Assembly: GCA_022821965.1 (NCBI GenBank)
Contig: JAJECN010000042.1
Span: 1 to 64,000, forward strand
DNA from: Candidatus Poribacteria bacterium
GTDB lineage: Bacteria; Poribacteria; WGA-4E; WGA-3G
Length of the DNA: 64,000 nt
Direction: 5' to 3'
In this document: positions 61,650-64,000 of the stretch, in pieces
Position numbering within the stretch: the stretch's first letter is position 1
Layout of the letters: each line of letters opens with the position of its first letter
Made by a program: the position numbers and the translations under genes
Notes under the pieces: generated by a model
What the model was told of the DNA's origin: nothing
What the model saw: only the letters and a program-made list of their open reading frames with translations
Databases searched by the model: none

Positions 61650-62081
61650 ATGAAAAGAGGTCTATTATTTCACGCTTTGGTTGTTTTGACGTTAGGACTG
61701 AGTTTGAACATGTCCTTGCATTGCTTAGCACAACAGAACCCGGTAGCCCTTGATGCAAAATCGGACGCTGAATACGATGCTGAAGATGACGTGAATACAA
61801 CGTTGTGGCTTGCTGCCGGTGGAATTTTAGGTGTGGCGGGTAATCTTCCGCTCGGTGCTGTGGCTGTCGGTGGGGCTTACTTTTATCAACCCGTCCCACC
61901 TGCAGAGAGGCTCCTTGGCAAACCCGCAGCATACGTCAGTGCTTATACAGATGCTTACAAGGCAAGCTCACGCAACCTGAGATTGAGTGCCGCCGCAAAG
62001 GGAGCGCTCGGCGGTGCGACTGTGTTCTGCCTATTAGGGATGATTAAGATAAAACCTTGGGCAGATTTTGTGGTCTGGTAA
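61650..62081 (+). CDS. Small exported or membrane protein, unknown function
   Basis: 143 residues. The SD AGAGGAG lies just upstream of the ATG at 61650. A hydrophobic N-terminus ('GLLFHALVVLTLGLSLNMSLHCLAQQ') looks like a signal peptide. A short acidic region ('DAEYDAEDD') comes next, then two Gly/Ala-rich hydrophobic stretches ('LWLAAGGILGVAGNLPLGAVAVGGAYF' and 'KGALGGATVFCLLGMI') that could cross a membrane. No family is recognised. A longer frame beginning inside the upstream gene is rejected. Confidence 0.7.
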   Translation: MKRGLLFHALVVLTLGLSLNMSLHCLAQQNPVALDAKSDAEYDAEDDVNTTLWLAAGGILGVAGNLPLGAVAVGGAYFYQPVPPAERLLGKPAAYVSAYTDAYKASSRNLRLSAAAKGALGGATVFCLLGMIKIKPWADFVVW

Positions 62082-62145
62082 TTTCAGTTTCCCTCAAACC
62101 CAATACGGGTCAATTTAGCGTGTTGATTCCTCAGAAAAACAACCG

Positions 62146-62281
62146 CCTCCCCTATCGGTAGGAGGGAATTCCGATTCCCGACTCTTTCCGGCTCCGATTC
62201 CCGATGCCTCAACTAATGGTGGTTGTATCATGTATATAATCCTGAAAATCCCAAAATCCTGTGAATCCTGATTCAGACAAG
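62146..62281. repeat. Repeat-rich gap
   Basis: A hairpin CCTCCC...GGAGGG (62146-62166), two direct copies of CCGATTCCCGA (62171-62181 and 62194-62204), and an AATCCT...GATTCAGACAAGG stretch (62238-62281) shared with 60470-60505. Confidence 0.45.
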
Positions 62282-62314
62282 GCACACACTCGACATTGAC
62301 CCGCTACGTTGTTA

Positions 62315-62345
62315 TAAAAAAAAGAGGCGAGTCCGAAGACTCGCC
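62315..62345 (-). terminator. Rho-independent terminator with UUCG loop
   Basis: On the minus strand GGCGAGTC (62345-62338), loop TTCG, GACTCGCC (62333-62326), then TCTTTTTTTT. It lies 25 bases after the stop of the SelA-like gene. Confidence 0.85.
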
Positions 62346-62369
62346 ATCACACTTTAAAAGACGAAAACA

Positions 62370-63491
62370 CTATCCACGCAAGAGATGCCGCAACGCGTTT
62401 GCGATGATATCCTCTTCCCCCGCATTGAGAGTATAAGCATTAATCACAACGGTTTCTTTACCTTGCGTGTTCACTTTGATACGCGGCGTACCAGCATCCA
62501 ATTCTTGAGCGACCTGCGCAGCATCTTTGCCGCTCTTAGCAGGGTCAAAGGTCACATGCAGATTCGAGAGCGTATGACTCTTTTCTTGGTAATGGACTTC
62601 GCACGACACACCATCGAGATTTTCGAGGTTTTCCGAAAGCACAGCATACCTTCCGTCCTGCTCCTTCGAGCGCACCTCATGGTTCGTCGATAGCCAGATA
62701 TCAATGGCAGTCACCAACCCGATAATCTCCTGCCGGTCTACCTTCATACCACGCCCAACAGGTCTCGGTCCGATGAACCCGTGCTTTCGTACGACTTCAA
62801 TGAGATCCTTTCTTCCACAGACGAACCCTGTAGAGTGCGGCGCATTGAAATACTTGCCACCGAAGCAGACGAGGTCGGCAGATTGGGCGTTCCGATAGAA
62901 GTACTCAAGCGGATAGATTTGAGAGGCAGCATCAGCAATCAGCGGTAAACCGTGCGCATGTGCAATCCCAATCGCCTCCTTTAACGGAACCGCGTTCCCT
63001 TGGTTGGGTTGGATGAGATACGCGACTGCGGCTGTGTTCTCGCCGATAGCACTATCCAACATTTCCGCGGTGCATCCGTTTTCGTCACCGACAGATATGA
63101 GTTTACTCCCCGGAATTGTAAACGCCCGGTCATAGGAGTAGTGTTGCATCTTCTGAAAAACGATTTCGTCCTTCAGTCCGGTGGTATCTGGAAGTTGTGC
63201 GCACTTGTCAGGGTCGTCTCCTGTCATAACCGCTGCGGATGCCAAGACGAGTGCGGCGTAGCATCCAGCTGTGATGTATGCGTCTTCAACCCCCAACTGT
63301 TCAGCGATGAATTGTCCCGATTTTTCGAGCAATTCTTCCATTTCGACGTAACTTTCATCTGCTTGGCGCATTGCGTCTCGGACGGTTGCAGAGGGTGTAG
63401 AACCGCCGCGGACAGTTTGGTTGCCAGTCGCATTAATGACGGGTCGTGCGCCGAGTTTTTTGTAGACATTTCCCCAACCTGTATTCGCCAT
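62370..63491 (-). CDS. SelA/DgaE-like PLP-dependent enzyme
   Basis: 373 residues from the ATG at 63491 (AAGGAGG 8 bases upstream); a longer frame to 63599 has no SD. It resembles the selenocysteine synthase/D-glucosaminate-6-phosphate ammonia-lyase branch: 'GARPVINATGNQTVRGGSTPS', 'YITAGCYAALVLASAAVMTGDD', 'PLIADAASQIYP' with the PLP-contacting Asp, and 'LVCFGGKYFNAPHSTGFVCG' with the PLP lysine. No selB, selD or tRNA-Sec is visible, so a lyase or transaminase role on a sugar acid is more likely than selenocysteine synthesis. Its terminator follows. Confidence 0.8.
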   Translation of the reverse strand: MANTGWGNVYKKLGARPVINATGNQTVRGGSTPSATVRDAMRQADESYVEMEELLEKSGQFIAEQLGVEDAYITAGCYAALVLASAAVMTGDDPDKCAQLPDTTGLKDEIVFQKMQHYSYDRAFTIPGSKLISVGDENGCTAEMLDSAIGENTAAVAYLIQPNQGNAVPLKEAIGIAHAHGLPLIADAASQIYPLEYFYRNAQSADLVCFGGKYFNAPHSTGFVCGRKDLIEVVRKHGFIGPRPVGRGMKVDRQEIIGLVTAIDIWLSTNHEVRSKEQDGRYAVLSENLENLDGVSCEVHYQEKSHTLSNLHVTFDPAKSGKDAAQVAQELDAGTPRIKVNTQGKETVVINAYTLNAGEEDIIANALRHLLRG

Positions 63492-63622
63492 GAGACAGCC
63501 TCCTTGTGTAGGGTTTCCCCATAACTCAAACGAAAAAGCGTTAACGGTTTTGAACAAGGAATCTAAGCGTACTCTAACAGGAAAAATAGAATGCGTCAAC
63601 CAATTTTCTACTGTATCCAGCC

Positions 63623-64000
63623 TTATAGAATCGTCAATTCATCTTCTTCACCACTCTCTTCTAAGACAACGCCTAATTCCTTCGCGACCGCACCGAACGC
63701 TTCGGATTGTGGTGATTCTGGATGTCCAGCGACAATCGGCACGCCGATGTCACCCGCAGTACAGACCTCAGCATCAAGTGGAATCTGCCCCAAGAACGCC
63801 ACGCCGAATCGTTCACTGGTGTTTTTACCACCATCCGCCCTAAAGATTTCCGTCTTTTCATTGCAGTGCGGACAGAGGAAATAACTCATGTTTTCAATGA
63901 TGCCGAGGATAGGGACACCGAGGCGTTCAAACATCGCAACACCGCGTCGAACATCGGCGAGTGCGACATCTTGAGGGGTCGTAACAATGAGTGCACCGGT
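63623..64000 (-). CDS. Mrp/NBP35-family ATPase, partial (N-terminal part beyond window)
   Basis: The last 125 codons are present; the gene continues past 64000. The visible part reads 'GALIVTTPQDVALADVRRGV' (Mrp switch region), 'GIIENMSYFLCPHC' with the CPxC cluster-binding pair, 'VAFLGQIPLD' and 'TAGDIGVPIV', a firm match to the Mrp/ApbC family that carries Fe-S clusters to target proteins. The P-loop must lie outside the window. Confidence 0.9.
   Translation of the reverse strand, partial: TGALIVTTPQDVALADVRRGVAMFERLGVPILGIIENMSYFLCPHCNEKTEIFRADGGKNTSERFGVAFLGQIPLDAEVCTAGDIGVPIVAGHPESPQSEAFGAVAKELGVVLEESGEEDELTIL

Noticed and set aside
62370-63491. Selenocysteine synthase role for the SelA-like protein
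   Set aside because: No selB, selD or tRNA-Sec seen, and the sequence fits the wider DgaE-like branch.

Overview
The window looks like a chromosomal segment of an uncultured bacterium of the 'Candidatus Poribacteria' kind. This is inferred from gene content and not proven. The signs are many Gfo/Idh/MocA oxidoreductases, phytanoyl-CoA-dioxygenase-like (PhyH) proteins, WD40, TPR and HEAT repeat proteins, a LamG protein, a TolB-like propeller, and intergenic gaps crowded with short palindromic repeats. Base composition is balanced and nearly all start codons have a clear Shine-Dalgarno (SD) site, which allowed many starts to be placed. No rRNA, tRNA, CRISPR array or prophage was seen.

Layout. 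0.3-3.0 kb (+): a secreted TolB-like propeller and a thiamine-diphosphate enzyme. 3.1-5.6 kb (-): an OLD/DUF3696-type ATPase plus a PIN-like protein (possible defence or toxin-antitoxin pair), then two small proteins. 5.7-24.4 kb (-): one long cluster read as giant TPR protein (2936 aa), coiled-coil membrane protein, MoxR ATPase, DUF58 protein, BatA-like vWA protein, polytopic membrane protein, and a vWA/GATase-like membrane protein. This is a MoxR/Bat-type envelope system whose intercistronic gaps have been colonised by miniature repeats. 24.8-27.6 kb (-): cupin, HAD hydrolase, beta-propeller glycosidase-like protein. 27.7-32.1 kb: two near-duplicate zinc-finger/APH-kinase genes (-) flanking a WD40 gene (+). 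32.2-37.6 kb (-): MFS transporter, aldo/keto reductase, GH32 hydrolase and a second glycosidase-like protein, suggesting carbohydrate use. 37.6-38.9 kb (-): an IS200/IS605-family element carrying only tnpB, whose right end forms the start of the glycosidase-like gene. 39.1-43.4 kb (-): Gfo/Idh/MocA oxidoreductase, three paralogous small membrane proteins with a HAD gene among them, GNAT acetyltransferase, secreted LamG protein. 43.5-47.4 kb (-): Rieske protein, amidohydrolase, PhyH oxygenase and class-III aminotransferase, perhaps one small-molecule pathway.

47.6-49.7 kb (+): an HI1419/HI1420-type toxin-antitoxin pair with a promoter that should give a leaderless mRNA, then a PhyH-HEAT fusion. 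49.8-55.2 kb (-): SDR, MacB-like permease, HlyD-type adaptor (no ABC ATPase nearby), aldo/keto reductase. 55.4-57.1 kb (-): a single-chain AAA-TOPRIM-like protein related to OLD nucleases or to the fused halves of PARIS. 57.5-60.1 kb (-): oxidoreductase and S10 carboxypeptidase. 60.6-62.1 kb (+): oxidoreductase and a small secreted protein. 62.4-64.0 kb (-): SelA/DgaE-like PLP enzyme with a UUCG terminator, and a Mrp-type ATPase cut by the window edge.

The most distinctive signals are the repeat ecology (at least six families, one nested insertion with an empty-site copy elsewhere in the window, one hairpin with covarying bases), the IS-derived gene start, two candidate defence ATPases, and the duplicated zinc-finger kinases.
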